64,000 nt of DNA from Rheinheimera soli. Lineage in GTDB: Bacteria; Pseudomonadota; Gammaproteobacteria; Enterobacterales; Alteromonadaceae. Made by a program: the position numbers and the translations under genes. The DNA lies in NCBI RefSeq assembly GCF_021290985.1, contig NZ_JAJOYU010000001.1, positions 372,001 to 436,000 of the forward strand. The letters run 5' to 3'. The first letter of the stretch is position 1. Each line of letters begins with the position of its first letter. Below, piece after piece: positions 55,272-64,000 of the stretch. Under the pieces are notes generated by a model. That model saw only the letters and a program-made list of their open reading frames with translations. It had not been told where the DNA came from and made no database searches.

Positions 55272-56273
55272 TTAGTGCGACACTGCAAGCTTCGGCGGCT
55301 CGGCCAGCACAACTTTACGGCTCAGGTTACGGATCAGCAGATAAAAGCCGGTAGACAACACTAGAGTGAACACAGAAGCCCAGATCAGCTTATTCACCGA
55401 AGGGTTATAACAGAGGAAATACAATAACTGAGCAATATTCAGCACAGCTATGGCATACAACATAATTTCTTTATTAATACGATGCAGCACATAAGCTCCC
55501 AAAGGAGCCATCAGCAATACCACAGGGTAAGCACATAACCAGGTTTGCACCTGATAGCCAGTTAAGCCCTGATCAACAAAATGGCGGTAGGCATAACCAA
55601 GCACACTGATAGCAGCCATCAGCATAATACTCATATGAGTCGCTACTTTTTCCTGCATCCGAAAACGGGTCACCAGCAGGGTATATAAAATAATGTCTGC
55701 ACCTGTACCAAATAAACTGGCGCACATGCCACCAGCCAGCAACATCAGCAGCAACAAGACAAAATCCATAGGTTTATTCAGATCTAAAGTGGCTTTGCTG
55801 CCCCTGTGTTTGCCAAAGCTGTAAACCACAGCAAAACTGGTGATCAGACTTAAAAACAGCGCCTGCATTATGTACACAGGCAGTTGTTGCAGCAGTTGCA
55901 TGCCAAGCACAAAACCAACAAAAGCTACGGGGATAAACATCAGCAAAGGTTTATAGGTTTTAAGCGAGTTGGCCTTGTGACTTAAGATAAAAATACTGGC
56001 ACTGGTCATGCCAATACTTTGGATCATTAAACTAAAGTCCCGCGCCATAGTGCGGTCTATATTGAGAAAAATATTCAGCACAGGAAAAGCAACGGCTCCG
56101 CCGCCTTCTGGCGTCACGCCTGCGACAAAAGCACCGGCCACCATAATGGCTGGGTAATACCAATGTTCTATTAAAAAGCTCAGTTGGTTAAACTGACTAA
56201 AAAGCACAAGCCAAACCACCAAAGCGGCAATAAACCACAGCCGGAACACCTTGCTTTCAAACATCACTGACAT
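55272..56273 (-). CDS. TauE/SafE family sulfite exporter-like permease
   Basis: A 333-residue membrane protein with 8-9 hydrophobic segments and the family block VAGAFVAGVTPEGGGAVAFPVL near residue 45, repeated as LLLLMLLAGGMCASLFGTGADIILYTLL. TauE/SafE proteins move sulfite, sulfoacetate or other organic anions; the cargo here is not indicated by context. Confidence 0.9.
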   Translation of the reverse strand: MSVMFESKVFRLWFIAALVVWLVLFSQFNQLSFLIEHWYYPAIMVAGAFVAGVTPEGGGAVAFPVLNIFLNIDRTMARDFSLMIQSIGMTSASIFILSHKANSLKTYKPLLMFIPVAFVGFVLGMQLLQQLPVYIMQALFLSLITSFAVVYSFGKHRGSKATLDLNKPMDFVLLLLMLLAGGMCASLFGTGADIILYTLLVTRFRMQEKVATHMSIMLMAAISVLGYAYRHFVDQGLTGYQVQTWLCAYPVVLLMAPLGAYVLHRINKEIMLYAIAVLNIAQLLYFLCYNPSVNKLIWASVFTLVLSTGFYLLIRNLSRKVVLAEPPKLAVSH

Positions 56274-56376
56274 CCATTTTTCTTATTAGAAAGACAGCAT
56301 AAATCACAATGAAAACACTTTCATTGGTTTTGTTATTATGAATTTTGAAGTGATTGTTTTGGAGCGGAATTTTGCT

Positions 56377-56682
56377 TTAAGCGTACAAATCCAGGCTAAA
56401 CATTTGCTGAATTTTTTCGCGCTTGTCCTGATTGGCTAACATTTCGTAGGCATCTAAAGCTTGTTGATTGCGCTGTTTTGGCTGGTCGTAGGTGGTGCGC
56501 TTTTGCGCTTCCTGCTGATCCAGCATAGACAAAGCTTCAGCGTCAGCACGCACACCGGAACCCGATGGCACCAGTGTAGTTTTGCTTTGCTGTTCAGCCT
56601 CAACGGCTTTGGTTTTATTGCCCTGAAATACCAGCCCAACACTAGGGCTTTGGGGTACATCACGACTGACGGCTATTGTCAT
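56377..56682 (-). CDS. Small conserved-looking protein, unknown
   Basis: A 101-residue, soluble, charged protein: QQEAQKRTTYDQPKQRNQQALDAYEMLANQDKREKIQQMFSLDLYA is predicted helical at the C-terminus. No family is recognised. Upstream purines (GAGCAG) before ATG 56682 and the place beside tsaB suggest a real gene. It may be a small regulator or structural protein. Confidence 0.65.
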   Translation of the reverse strand: MTIAVSRDVPQSPSVGLVFQGNKTKAVEAEQQSKTTLVPSGSGVRADAEALSMLDQQEAQKRTTYDQPKQRNQQALDAYEMLANQDKREKIQQMFSLDLYA

Positions 56683-56779
56683 AACTGCTCAAAGTTCGCC
56701 TTGCTTTAGTGCCAGTATAACTTAGCAAAAAATTTCGCCAAGTCGCTTTTATTAATATTAATACACTACCATTTTAATG

Positions 56780-56808
56780 CGGTAGGGGCTGGGCTTGCCC
56801 CCGCCGGT
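56780..56808. repeat. REP-like palindrome upstream of tsaB's end
   Basis: GGTAGGGGCTGGGCTTGCCC at 56781 on followed by CCGCCGGTC, a divergent member of the family seen near gcvP, located between two minus-strand genes. Confidence 0.6.
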
Positions 56809-56836
56809 CTTGAATTCAAAGTCAATATCGCCGGGT

Positions 56837-57556
56837 TTACCTCCCGGGCAACTTCTGCCAGGTAACCTCATCGCGCACATAAGTCGGTTCTGCCAGTTCG
56901 GCGGCAATAAATTGCCCTTGCCGGAACGGAATTGCCGCCAGACTCAACATATCCTGCGCTGAAGGGTACAGAATAACAGGGCTATGATGAACTTGCGCAA
57001 GGTCCTCTGATCCGCTGTTGCCAGTTTTATGCCAGTCTTCCAGCTGCTGTGGATAGGTTTGCCAGCCCGTCCCTACAGCGCAAATATGGCCTTTTAATAC
57101 GGGTGCAGGTAAAGCCGTCGGCTTAGCCGCTATTTCAGTGCTTAATGCCTGCATTAAACACTGGTCATCCAACTGAAAACTGGCCAAGTAGACTTCATTC
57201 ATTCGTGCATCTATGGCAGATACCACCTGATGAGCCTGATGTAATCTATGCGCGGCTTGTGCCATGGCGGCCAAAGTTGATACACCATAAACTGGCAGTT
57301 CAGCGCCAAAAGCCAAGCCCTGACAAACCCCTACACCAATACGCACACCGGTAAAACTACCAGGGCCTTTGCCAAATACCAGACCATCCAGTTGCTGCAA
57401 AGTTAAGCCAGCTTCAGACAACAGCTGCTGCACCATAGGCAAAATACGTTTGCTGTGTTGCTGCGGGCAGACTTCATCTAAAGTCAGAATGTTGCCATCG
57501 ACAGTTAAAGCCACTGAACACGCTTCGGTTGAGGTATCTAATGCCAGTAATTTCAA
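56837..57556 (-). CDS. tsaB: tRNA threonylcarbamoyladenosine biosynthesis protein TsaB
   Basis: A 239-residue ASKHA-fold protein that scaffolds TsaD for t6A37 formation on tRNAs. The N-terminus LLALDTSTEACSVAL and GLVFGKGPGSFTGVRIGVGVCQGLAFG are diagnostic. Upstream yoaA ends 41 bases away, as in E. coli, where tsaB and yoaA are neighbours. Confidence 0.96.
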   Translation of the reverse strand: MKLLALDTSTEACSVALTVDGNILTLDEVCPQQHSKRILPMVQQLLSEAGLTLQQLDGLVFGKGPGSFTGVRIGVGVCQGLAFGAELPVYGVSTLAAMAQAAHRLHQAHQVVSAIDARMNEVYLASFQLDDQCLMQALSTEIAAKPTALPAPVLKGHICAVGTGWQTYPQQLEDWHKTGNSGSEDLAQVHHSPVILYPSAQDMLSLAAIPFRQGQFIAAELAEPTYVRDEVTWQKLPGR

Positions 57557-57596
57557 CAGGCTACTCCTTTCTACAATTCGGGTTGTTTTACTTATA

Positions 57597-59516
57597 TTAC
57601 TTGGGTAAATCTTCTAAAAATTTTACTGCAGCCTGCAAATCGCGGCTTCGGCGCATAGGGGGTAAGCTTTTTAAAAATACAGAGCCATAAGGCCGGGTCA
57701 CTAATCTGTTGTCACAAATCACCAACACGCCACGGTCTGACACGTCGCGAATTAAACGGCCAACGCCCTGCTTTAAAGTGATCACAGCTTGTGGCAATTG
57801 CACTAAAGCAAAAGGGTCCAAGCCCTTCATCTGACAATCTTCGTTACGCGCCTGCAATAAAGGATCGTCAGGCGATGCAAAAGGCAATTTGTCGATGATG
57901 ACACAACTTAAGGTATCACCCCGCACATCCACGCCTTCCCAGAAACTGCCTGTTCCAAGCAGCACCGCATGTTTGGTTTCAACAAACTGTTCCAGCAATA
58001 AACGTTTACTGGTTGTGCCCTGCACCAGCACAGGCAAAGACAAATGCTGCGGCAGCTCGTTCGCCATCCATTGCAGCATTCTGTGGCTGGTGAACAGAAA
58101 AAAACATCGGCCCTGATTGGCTTCAATTAAAGGCACCGCCAATTTTAGCAGCGCTTTGCCCATACGGGCATCATTAGGTTCAGGTAAATAACGCGGCACC
58201 AGCAACATGGCTTGTTGTTCGTAATCAAAGGGGCTGTCGAGCAACAAAGTGTCCGCCTGCTGCAAGCCCATTTGTTCGATATAGTGGGCAAAGCCCTGAT
58301 CCACCGACAAAGTGGCTGAGGTAAAAATCCAGCTGCGTTTTTCAGCAAAGACCAGCTCGCGGAATTTATCGGCAATACTTAAAGGCGTTAAATGCAGACT
58401 GATATGTTGTCTGGTGGTTTCATACCAAAAACTGACGCCGGTTTTGCTGACATCCTGCAGTTTCTCCAGCTGAGTTTTAGCTAAAGCCAGCCGCTCAAAA
58501 CAATGATCAACCACTTCGTTCCGACCTAAACTGCCTTTGAGCACCTGATACAACATGCCCATGGCTTCAGACACCCGGGTGAGTGCCAGTTGAACATCAG
58601 GTCTTTTACTGCTGTCACGCCAGTTGCCCCGTTCAGGTTCATCGGACCACAGCAGGCGCCAGTCCCGCACTAAAGTCGCCAGCTTATCTGCGGTTTTACT
58701 TAACTGCGGATGGTCCCTAAGCTCCGTTTTACAAATCAGCTCCAGCTCTTTACAGAGCTCCAGTAAAGTACGGCTGGATAAGGTCTCACCAAAATACTCA
58801 CTGGCAATATCCGGAATTTGGTGCGCTTCATCAAAAATCACCACATCCATATTCGGTAGCAACTCACCAAAACCAGTGTCTTTCAGTGCCATATCGGCAA
58901 AAAACAAATGGTGGTTCACTACTACTAAATCGGCCTGCATCGCCTTTTTACGTGCTCTTAACAAATAGCAGTCTTCATAGGATGGGCAGTCTTTGCCGAG
59001 GCAGTTGTCGGTGGTACTGGTCACAAGCGGTAAAGCTTTGGAGTCTTCGGCTATATACGTCAGCTCGCCTATATCACCGCTTTGGGTTTCATTGGACCAT
59101 TTTTTGATCAGGCTTAAGTCATTGATCACAGCCGCATCTGCCGTAGGCACGTGCTGATAATGCTGATCTAAGCGGAATAAACACAAATAGTTGGAGCGAC
59201 CTTTTAATAAAGAGGTATCTACCGGCAAAGCCAAAGCTTTGAGTACTGTAGGTAAATCGCGAAAATACAGCTGTTCCTGCAGGTTTTTAGTCCCAGTGGA
59301 TAAAATAACTTTTTTACCCGATAACAAAGCGGGTACTAAATAAGCGTAAGTTTTGCCCGTACCAGTGCCTGCTTCCACCAATAAAGCGTTGCCGTTTTCA
59401 ATGGATTTAGTAACAGAAGCCGCCATCAGCTTTTGTGGTTCCCGGGCTTTAAAACCGTCAATAGCTTTGGATAAAGCTCCTTGTTCGGCAAAAGCCTGCT
59501 GCACTTGTTTTAGCAT
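57597..59516 (-). CDS. yoaA: XPD-type DNA helicase YoaA
   Basis: A 639-residue SF2 helicase of the DinG/XPD family (E. coli YoaA 636). Walker A VEAGTGTGKTYAYLVPAL (residue 48 on), the Fe-S Cys set (NCLGKDCPSYEDCYLLRARKKA with an upstream Cys in DNC), DEAH in VVIFDEAHQIPD, and the motif VI QGVGRLIRD. It repairs DNA at stalled forks with the HolC clamp-loader subunit (family knowledge). ATG 59516 is chosen because MLKQVQQAFAEQGAL matches the family; a longer frame adds 22 residues. Confidence 0.95.
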   Translation of the reverse strand: MLKQVQQAFAEQGALSKAIDGFKAREPQKLMAASVTKSIENGNALLVEAGTGTGKTYAYLVPALLSGKKVILSTGTKNLQEQLYFRDLPTVLKALALPVDTSLLKGRSNYLCLFRLDQHYQHVPTADAAVINDLSLIKKWSNETQSGDIGELTYIAEDSKALPLVTSTTDNCLGKDCPSYEDCYLLRARKKAMQADLVVVNHHLFFADMALKDTGFGELLPNMDVVIFDEAHQIPDIASEYFGETLSSRTLLELCKELELICKTELRDHPQLSKTADKLATLVRDWRLLWSDEPERGNWRDSSKRPDVQLALTRVSEAMGMLYQVLKGSLGRNEVVDHCFERLALAKTQLEKLQDVSKTGVSFWYETTRQHISLHLTPLSIADKFRELVFAEKRSWIFTSATLSVDQGFAHYIEQMGLQQADTLLLDSPFDYEQQAMLLVPRYLPEPNDARMGKALLKLAVPLIEANQGRCFFLFTSHRMLQWMANELPQHLSLPVLVQGTTSKRLLLEQFVETKHAVLLGTGSFWEGVDVRGDTLSCVIIDKLPFASPDDPLLQARNEDCQMKGLDPFALVQLPQAVITLKQGVGRLIRDVSDRGVLVICDNRLVTRPYGSVFLKSLPPMRRSRDLQAAVKFLEDLPK

Positions 59517-59605
59517 AAGCAAAAAGACAAGACAGAGATGGAGGATGAAACAGCAGACAACAGCATAAACAAGGCCCGGCAAGAATTTGCGCTATTATGC
59601 CTTGG

Positions 59606-59866
59606 CTAGACAAAAATATCTAAGTGTCCTTCATCATCCACATGCTGCTCTTCTTCAGGTGTGGTTTCAGGTGCAGGCGGATAGTCGTCAGAGCGGCGTC
59701 TGTCCTGACGTTTTTTTTGCTGATCTTTCAGTAAAATCAGGAAACGTTTTTCCTCTTTTTCATAAGCGCTGATTTTGGCATCTTTAAACACAGGCGCGAT
59801 CATAGGTCCAGCTTGTCCGGGTGGCGTGCCTGGTGGTCGGTATAAATAGGGAAATAAAACGTCCAT
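59606..59866 (-). CDS. Small acidic/basic protein, unknown
   Basis: An 86-residue protein upstream of yoaA: a Pro-rich lead (LYRPPGTPPGQAGP), a lysine-rich middle (EKRFLILLKDQQKKRQDRRRSDD) and an acidic end (PEEEQHVDDEGHLDIFV). No family is recognised. It has a strong ribosome site (GAGGAGG before ATG 59866), which supports translation. Probably cotranscribed with yoaA. Confidence 0.65.
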   Translation of the reverse strand: MDVLFPYLYRPPGTPPGQAGPMIAPVFKDAKISAYEKEEKRFLILLKDQQKKRQDRRRSDDYPPAPETTPEEEQHVDDEGHLDIFV

Positions 59867-60087
59867 AAACTCCTCCTCTGCTGTGTTATCGGCAGTGATG
59901 CAAATAACTTTATCTATACAACCTGATTAATTTTCACTCCACTTGTTAGAGTCTATTTTTTATAACTTATTCATTCTTTATCGTGAAAAACTGTACAAAA
60001 ATAAAAATAAACAATATAAAACAATTAGATAATCAAAAATCAGCTTCAAAACAAAATACAGCTGAAACAAAAAATTCTGTTGCCTGA

Positions 60088-60115
60088 ATGACAAAAAGCC
60101 GTTAGCTTGTATACA
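60088..60115 (+). promoter_or_regulatory. Candidate his operon promoter
   Basis: ATGACA (60088-60093), 16 bases, TATACA (60110-60115), ahead of the leader peptide. No gene is seen in 59867-60087, which is AT-rich. Confidence 0.6.
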
Positions 60116-60137
60116 CCTTAACGAGGAGTAACTTTCC

Positions 60138-60185
60138 ATGACTATCAACATCCACTGGCATCATCACCATCATTTATCCGACTAG
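60138..60185 (+). CDS. hisL: his operon leader peptide
   Basis: A 15-residue leader MTINIHWHHHHHLSD with six His codons, five in a row, and a good ribosome site (GAGGAG, 8 bases before). Translation stalling at His codons when histidyl-tRNA is scarce controls the hairpin downstream, as in E. coli. Confidence 0.95.
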   Translation: MTINIHWHHHHHLSD

Positions 60186-60257
60186 CCGGTCCGTGTTGAC
60201 ATTGGAGGCTAGATCATAACTAGCCTACGGTGGAAAAGTGCAAACCAATTCCAACTG

Positions 60258-60287
60258 AACCCCGGGGCTAAAATCCCGGGGTTTTTG
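60258..60287 (+). terminator. his operon attenuator terminator
   Basis: AACCCCGGG (60258-60266) pairs with CCCGGGGTT (60275-60283), followed by TTTT. Alternative pairing with the leader region around 60188-60240, where CTAG-rich and CCGGTCCGTG segments lie, would form the antiterminator. Confidence 0.88.
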
Positions 60288-60316
60288 TTTTACGATTTTA
60301 TAAGGTACTAAACAAT

Positions 60317-61219
60317 ATGACAGTCACTACCAACAGATTACGTATCGCCATTCAGAAGTCAGGCCGCCTGTCGCAAGACTCTCAGGCACTTTTAACCAGT
60401 TGTGGTTTAAAAATCAACTTGCGTGAACAGCGCCTGATCGCCCATGTCGAAAATATGGATATCGACTTACTGCGGGTGCGCGATGACGATATTCCGGGTT
60501 TAGTGATGGATGGCGTCTGTGACTTAGGTTTTGTTGGCGAAAACGTGCTGGAAGAAGTATCACTGCAGCGCCAAATGGACAACGAAACTTACGATTACAC
60601 TGTGTTGGCCCGTCTGGACTTTGGTGGCTGCCGCTTATCTATCGCTGTGCCGCAGGAAGAAGACTATAAATCCATCAAAGATTTAGAAGGCCGCACTATT
60701 GCCACCACTTACCCACGTTTACTTAATCGCTATTTAAAACAAAACGGCGTCAATTGCCGTATCGTCAATTTAAAAGGCTCGGTTGAAGTGGCGCCGCGGG
60801 CAGGTTTAGCCGACGCCATTTGTGATTTAGTCTCCACAGGCGCTACCTTAGAAGCCAATGGTTTAAAAGAAGTGGAAGTGATTTACCGCTCTAAAGCAGT
60901 ACTGATCCAGCGCCGTGATTTAGCTGATGAGAAACAACTGAAACTGATTAAAAAACTGATGCCACGTATTCAAGGCGTGATGCAGGCTAATGAAAGTAAA
61001 TACATTATGTTGCACGCGCCACGCGCTCGTTTGCAAGAAGTGATAGCTCTGCTGCCAGGTGCCGAAAACCCAACCTTATTGCCATTAGCCGGCAATGACG
61101 ATTTAGTGGCTTTGCATGTGGTCAGCAGCGAAACTTTGTTCTGGGAAACCATGGAGCAACTCAAAGGCTTAGGTGCCAGCTCTATTCTCGTATTACCCAT
61201 TGAAAAGATGATGGAGTAA
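60317..61219 (+). CDS. hisG: ATP phosphoribosyltransferase HisG
   Basis: A 300-residue long-form HisG, first committed step of histidine synthesis. Family blocks: [42 protein letters not shown]-like [14 protein letters not shown] and the [15 protein letters not shown] motif; the C-terminal domain ([35 protein letters not shown]) binds histidine for feedback. Three bases separate it from hisD. Confidence 0.98.
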   Translation: MTVTTNRLRIAIQKSGRLSQDSQALLTSCGLKINLREQRLIAHVENMDIDLLRVRDDDIPGLVMDGVCDLGFVGENVLEEVSLQRQMDNETYDYTVLARLDFGGCRLSIAVPQEEDYKSIKDLEGRTIATTYPRLLNRYLKQNGVNCRIVNLKGSVEVAPRAGLADAICDLVSTGATLEANGLKEVEVIYRSKAVLIQRRDLADEKQLKLIKKLMPRIQGVMQANESKYIMLHAPRARLQEVIALLPGAENPTLLPLAGNDDLVALHVVSSETLFWETMEQLKGLGASSILVLPIEKMME

Positions 61220-61222
61220 AAC

Positions 61223-62566
61223 ATGCAGTTTCAGATCAGCAACTGGCAACAACTGGATAAAACTGCGCAGCAGGCTTTATTAGAGCGCCCGCTGCAGCAG
61301 GAATCGGACAGCTTAAAGCAAACGGTGCGGGACATTATCCGCGCAGTGCGAAGCGAAGGTGATACAGCTTTGCTGCGTTTTAGCCGCGAATTCGACAAGT
61401 TGCAAAGCAACCCTTTGCGCTTGGCTGATGAGCTGCAACAAGGCTTAATCGCCTCTTTATCCGATGAGCTAAAAACCGCTATTCAGATTGCGTACCGTAA
61501 TATCCGCACCTTTCACGCAGCTCAGTTGCCACAAAATATTCGCATTGAAACTCAACCGGGTGTGGTCTGTGAACTGAATTACAGCGCTTTGGATCAGGTG
61601 GGTTTGTATGTACCCGGTGGTAGCGCCCCTTTGCCTTCGACTGTATTGATGTTAGGTGTGCCAGCTCAACTGGCCGGTTGTCGCCGCGTGGTGTTAGTCA
61701 CGCCTCCTGGTCAGCCTGAAGCGGGCGATATTGCCGCTGAGATTGTGTATGCAGCATCACTCTGTGGCATTACCGAGATTTATACTTTAGGTGGTGCTCA
61801 GGCTGTTGCTGCTTTGGCCTATGGCACTGAAACTATTGGCAAAGTGGATAAGATTTTTGGCCCTGGCAATAGATTTGTCACTGAAGCCAAACAGCAAGTC
61901 AGCCAGGATGCCCGTGGCGCTGCTATTGATATGCCTGCCGGCCCTTCTGAAGTGCTGGTGATTGCCGATGACAACGCCAATCCGGTCTTTGTGGCGGCAG
62001 ATTTATTATCCCAAGCCGAACACGGTCCGGACTCACAAGTGGTGTTGGTCAGCCCTTCTGAAGCTTTGCTGGTCAATACCATCAGTGAGTTAAAACGTCA
62101 GACGGCTTTATTACCACGCGCTGAAATTGCTAAAAAAGCTCTGAGCAACAGCAGACTGATTTTAACGCCGGATTTAGCGACAGCGGCTTTGGTCAGTAAT
62201 CAATACGCACCTGAACACTTAATTATTCAGACAGCTGATGATCAAGCTTTGCTTGGCAAACTGACCAATGCTGCCAGTATTTTTGTTGGCCCTTACACGC
62301 CTGAATCAGCAGGTGATTATGCCAGCGGTACAAACCACGTATTGCCGACTTATGGCTATAGCCGTAACCACAGCAGTTTAAGTCTGGCCGACTTTTATCG
62401 TCGTTACACAGTGCAAAGCTTAACAGCAGCTGGCATGCGCGATTTAGGCCCTACTATTGTTAAACTGGCCAAAGCCGAAGGATTGGATGCGCACGCCAAT
62501 GCCGTCTCCTTTCGGTTAGCAGAGTTAGAGCTTTCAGCAAAAATTTCAGAGGAAAATAGTCAATGA
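61223..62566 (+). CDS. hisD: Histidinol dehydrogenase HisD
   Basis: A 447-residue zinc dehydrogenase catalysing the last two steps. DQVGLYVPGGSAPLPSTVLMLGVPAQLAGC, GPGNRFVTEAKQQV, and the His/Glu/Asp residues of EHGPDSQVV and GTNHVLPTYGYSRNHSSLSLADFYR are visible. Its stop overlaps the start of hisC. Confidence 0.98.
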   Translation: MQFQISNWQQLDKTAQQALLERPLQQESDSLKQTVRDIIRAVRSEGDTALLRFSREFDKLQSNPLRLADELQQGLIASLSDELKTAIQIAYRNIRTFHAAQLPQNIRIETQPGVVCELNYSALDQVGLYVPGGSAPLPSTVLMLGVPAQLAGCRRVVLVTPPGQPEAGDIAAEIVYAASLCGITEIYTLGGAQAVAALAYGTETIGKVDKIFGPGNRFVTEAKQQVSQDARGAAIDMPAGPSEVLVIADDNANPVFVAADLLSQAEHGPDSQVVLVSPSEALLVNTISELKRQTALLPRAEIAKKALSNSRLILTPDLATAALVSNQYAPEHLIIQTADDQALLGKLTNAASIFVGPYTPESAGDYASGTNHVLPTYGYSRNHSSLSLADFYRRYTVQSLTAAGMRDLGPTIVKLAKAEGLDAHANAVSFRLAELELSAKISEENSQ

Positions 62567-63645
62567 GCCGTATCAGTTCTTTAGCCCGGCAAAAAGTGCA
62601 ACAACTGGTGCCTTATGCATCAGCCCGCTTAAGCATGAGTGGCGGCTCGGTGTGGCTGAATGCCAACGAAAACTCTATGGCAACAGACTATACATTGTCA
62701 GGCCAATACAACAGATACCCGGATTGTCAGCCAAAGGACTTGATCAGCGCTTATGCATCTTATGCTGGCGTAGAAACCAATCAGGTACTGACCAGCCGTG
62801 GTGCTGATGAAGGCATTGAGCTGTTAATTCGTAGCTTCTGTGAACCAGGCCAGGATGCCATCAGCATTTGCCCGCCCACTTATGGCATGTACAAAATCAG
62901 CGCCGAAAGTCAGCTGGTGGATGTCAATATAGTGCCTTTAACCAAAGATTTAACTTTGGATCTGCCAACTTTATTTGCGCAAAAAGCCAATGTAAAACTA
63001 GTGTTTATTTGTAGCCCAAATAACCCAACAGGTGATTTAATACCTCGCCAGCAAATTGTCGAGGTGCTGGAGTTTTATAAAGATAAAGCTTTAGTGGTAG
63101 TCGATGAAGCTTATATTGAGTTCGCGCCAGAAGCTTCGGTGGCCGGTTTATTAAACCAATACAGCAACTTAGTGGTGCTGCGTACTTTATCCAAAGCTTT
63201 TGCTTTGGCAGGTCTGCGTTGTGGTTTTACTTTGGCAGAGCCTTCAGTCATTGCCGCTTTGCGTCAGATGATTGCGCCCTACCCTGTGCCAGCTCCTGTG
63301 GCTGAAATTGCAGTGCAGGCGTTATCAGCGCAAGGCCAACAAAAAATGCGCGCCACTGTTGAGCAAATCAATAGCTTACGTGATAGCTTCAGCGCTTTTG
63401 CCACCACTCTGAGTTATGTCAGCCGTGTTTATCCATCCAAGGCCAACTATGTGCTATTGGCCGTGCCTGATGCTGCTGCACTGGTTAGTTTTATTGCAGA
63501 GCAAGGTGTGCTTATTCGTAATCAATCCAGCCAATTAGGTTTAGGTCAGGTGGTGCGGGTAACCATAGGAAATGCCGCTGAAATGGCGCAGTTACAACAG
63601 ATTATGTCGTCTTATTCTTCTTTACAAAAACAGGAGTCTTTATGA
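62563..63645 (+). CDS. hisC: Histidinol-phosphate aminotransferase HisC
   Basis: A 360-residue PLP class I/II transaminase. The PLP Lys is in [19 protein letters not shown]; substrate blocks [19 protein letters not shown] and [14 protein letters not shown] match. It overlaps hisD at the start and hisB at its end (ATGA at both joints), so the operon is tightly coupled. Confidence 0.97.
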   Translation: MSRISSLARQKVQQLVPYASARLSMSGGSVWLNANENSMATDYTLSGQYNRYPDCQPKDLISAYASYAGVETNQVLTSRGADEGIELLIRSFCEPGQDAISICPPTYGMYKISAESQLVDVNIVPLTKDLTLDLPTLFAQKANVKLVFICSPNNPTGDLIPRQQIVEVLEFYKDKALVVVDEAYIEFAPEASVAGLLNQYSNLVVLRTLSKAFALAGLRCGFTLAEPSVIAALRQMIAPYPVPAPVAEIAVQALSAQGQQKMRATVEQINSLRDSFSAFATTLSYVSRVYPSKANYVLLAVPDAAALVSFIAEQGVLIRNQSSQLGLGQVVRVTIGNAAEMAQLQQIMSSYSSLQKQESL

Positions 63646-64000
63646 GTGCCAAAGCTATTTTATTTATCGACCGTGACGGCACTATGGTGGAAGAGCCTCC
63701 TGTAGATAAACAACTGGATTCACTGGAAAAACTGGCGTACGAGCCATATCTGGTGCCTTCATTATTAAAGCTGCAGGCCGCTGGTTATTCGCTGGTGATG
63801 GTGACTAATCAGGACGGTCTGGGCACCAGCAGTTTCCCGCGTGATACCTTTGATGCACCGCAGGAAAAAATGATGCAGTTGCTGAATTCGCAGGGCATTC
63901 GTTTTGACGATATTCTGATTTGCCCACACTTTGATAAAGACAACTGCAGCTGCCGTAAGCCGAAGCTGGGGTTAGTCAAAGACTATCTGCAGCAAGGTAA
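63642..64000 (+). CDS. hisB: HisB bifunctional histidinol-phosphatase/IGP dehydratase, 5' part
   Basis: The first ~119 residues are present: the HAD-type phosphatase domain with the catalytic Asp pair in [14 protein letters not shown] and the Cys-rich zinc site in [22 protein letters not shown]. This is the fused HisB of gammaproteobacteria; the dehydratase half lies beyond the window end. The start overlaps the hisC stop. Confidence 0.95.
   Translation, partial: MSAKAILFIDRDGTMVEEPPVDKQLDSLEKLAYEPYLVPSLLKLQAAGYSLVMVTNQDGLGTSSFPRDTFDAPQEKMMQLLNSQGIRFDDILICPHFDKDNCSCRKPKLGLVKDYLQQG

Overview
The window looks like a chromosomal segment of a marine or freshwater gammaproteobacterium of the Alteromonadales, probably Rheinheimera or a close relative (inference from gene content and order; no search was run). 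Blocks of gene order typical of gammaproteobacteria are intact: ubiI-ubiH-pepP-ygfB / zapA-6S RNA-ygfA-rpiA-serA, gltX next to tRNA-Val genes, ligA-zipA-smc / cysZ, ycgNM-mltB-like-ycgL / minCDE, rnd-fadD-...-slp, tsaB-yoaA, and the his operon with its leader peptide.

Layout. 1-1281: end of mesX (DUF1852) and mesD, a core methionine synthase. 1424-9470: an accessory block with a Fic AMPylase, an unknown lipoprotein with a damaged start, a MqsR-MqsA-SecB toxin-antitoxin-chaperone operon, an ImmA/IrrE-type metalloprotease with an unusual repeat-bearing N-terminus, and an AT-rich HEPN-NB-ARC-TPR (NLR-like, STAND) gene; this is the likely defence/stress island. 9566-14716: glycine cleavage genes gcvP, gcvH, gcvT, with arrays of REP-like palindromes between gcvH and gcvP. 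14717-23040: a MITE-like element, the ubiquinone hydroxylase/pepP/ygfB operon, zapA, 6S RNA, ygfA, rpiA, serA. 23092-26630: DUF481 barrel, gltX, then four tRNA-Val(UAC) genes followed by an array of degenerate repeats that each end in a copy of the tRNA-Val 3' tail. 26630-36733: a TPR response regulator whose phosphoacceptor Asp is replaced by Ser, yfeZ-like gene, ligA, zipA, Smc, cysZ, mscS-like. 36783-41322: ycgNM, lytic transglycosylase, ycgL, minCDE. 41370-50095: DUF4397 lipoprotein, rnd, fadD, a 72-bp triple repeat, an alpha/beta hydrolase/methyltransferase/Slp operon, and an alkaline phosphatase behind a convincing Pho box. 50154-59866: TonB-dependent receptor, chalcone-isomerase-like/DUF2878/SDR operon, TauE permease, tsaB, yoaA. 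59867-64000: hisL attenuator and hisG-D-C-B, cut by the window end.

How genes work together: housekeeping modules cover division-site placement (minCDE, zapA, zipA), chromosome maintenance (smc, ligA, yoaA), one-carbon metabolism (gcvTHP, ygfA, serA, and MesD/MesX), ubiquinone synthesis, translation (gltX, tRNA-Val, tsaB) and histidine synthesis. The accessory block combines a chaperone-controlled toxin and a STAND-type candidate immunity protein on opposite strands.

Strongest points for follow-up: the MqsR-MqsA-SecB operon with an operator overlapping its promoter; the HEPN-NB-ARC-TPR gene with a terminator-like hairpin in its leader; the tRNA-tail repeat array after tRNA-Val; the pseudo-receiver response regulator; and the 72-bp two-hairpin repeats upstream of fadD. 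All function calls are from reading motifs and context only.
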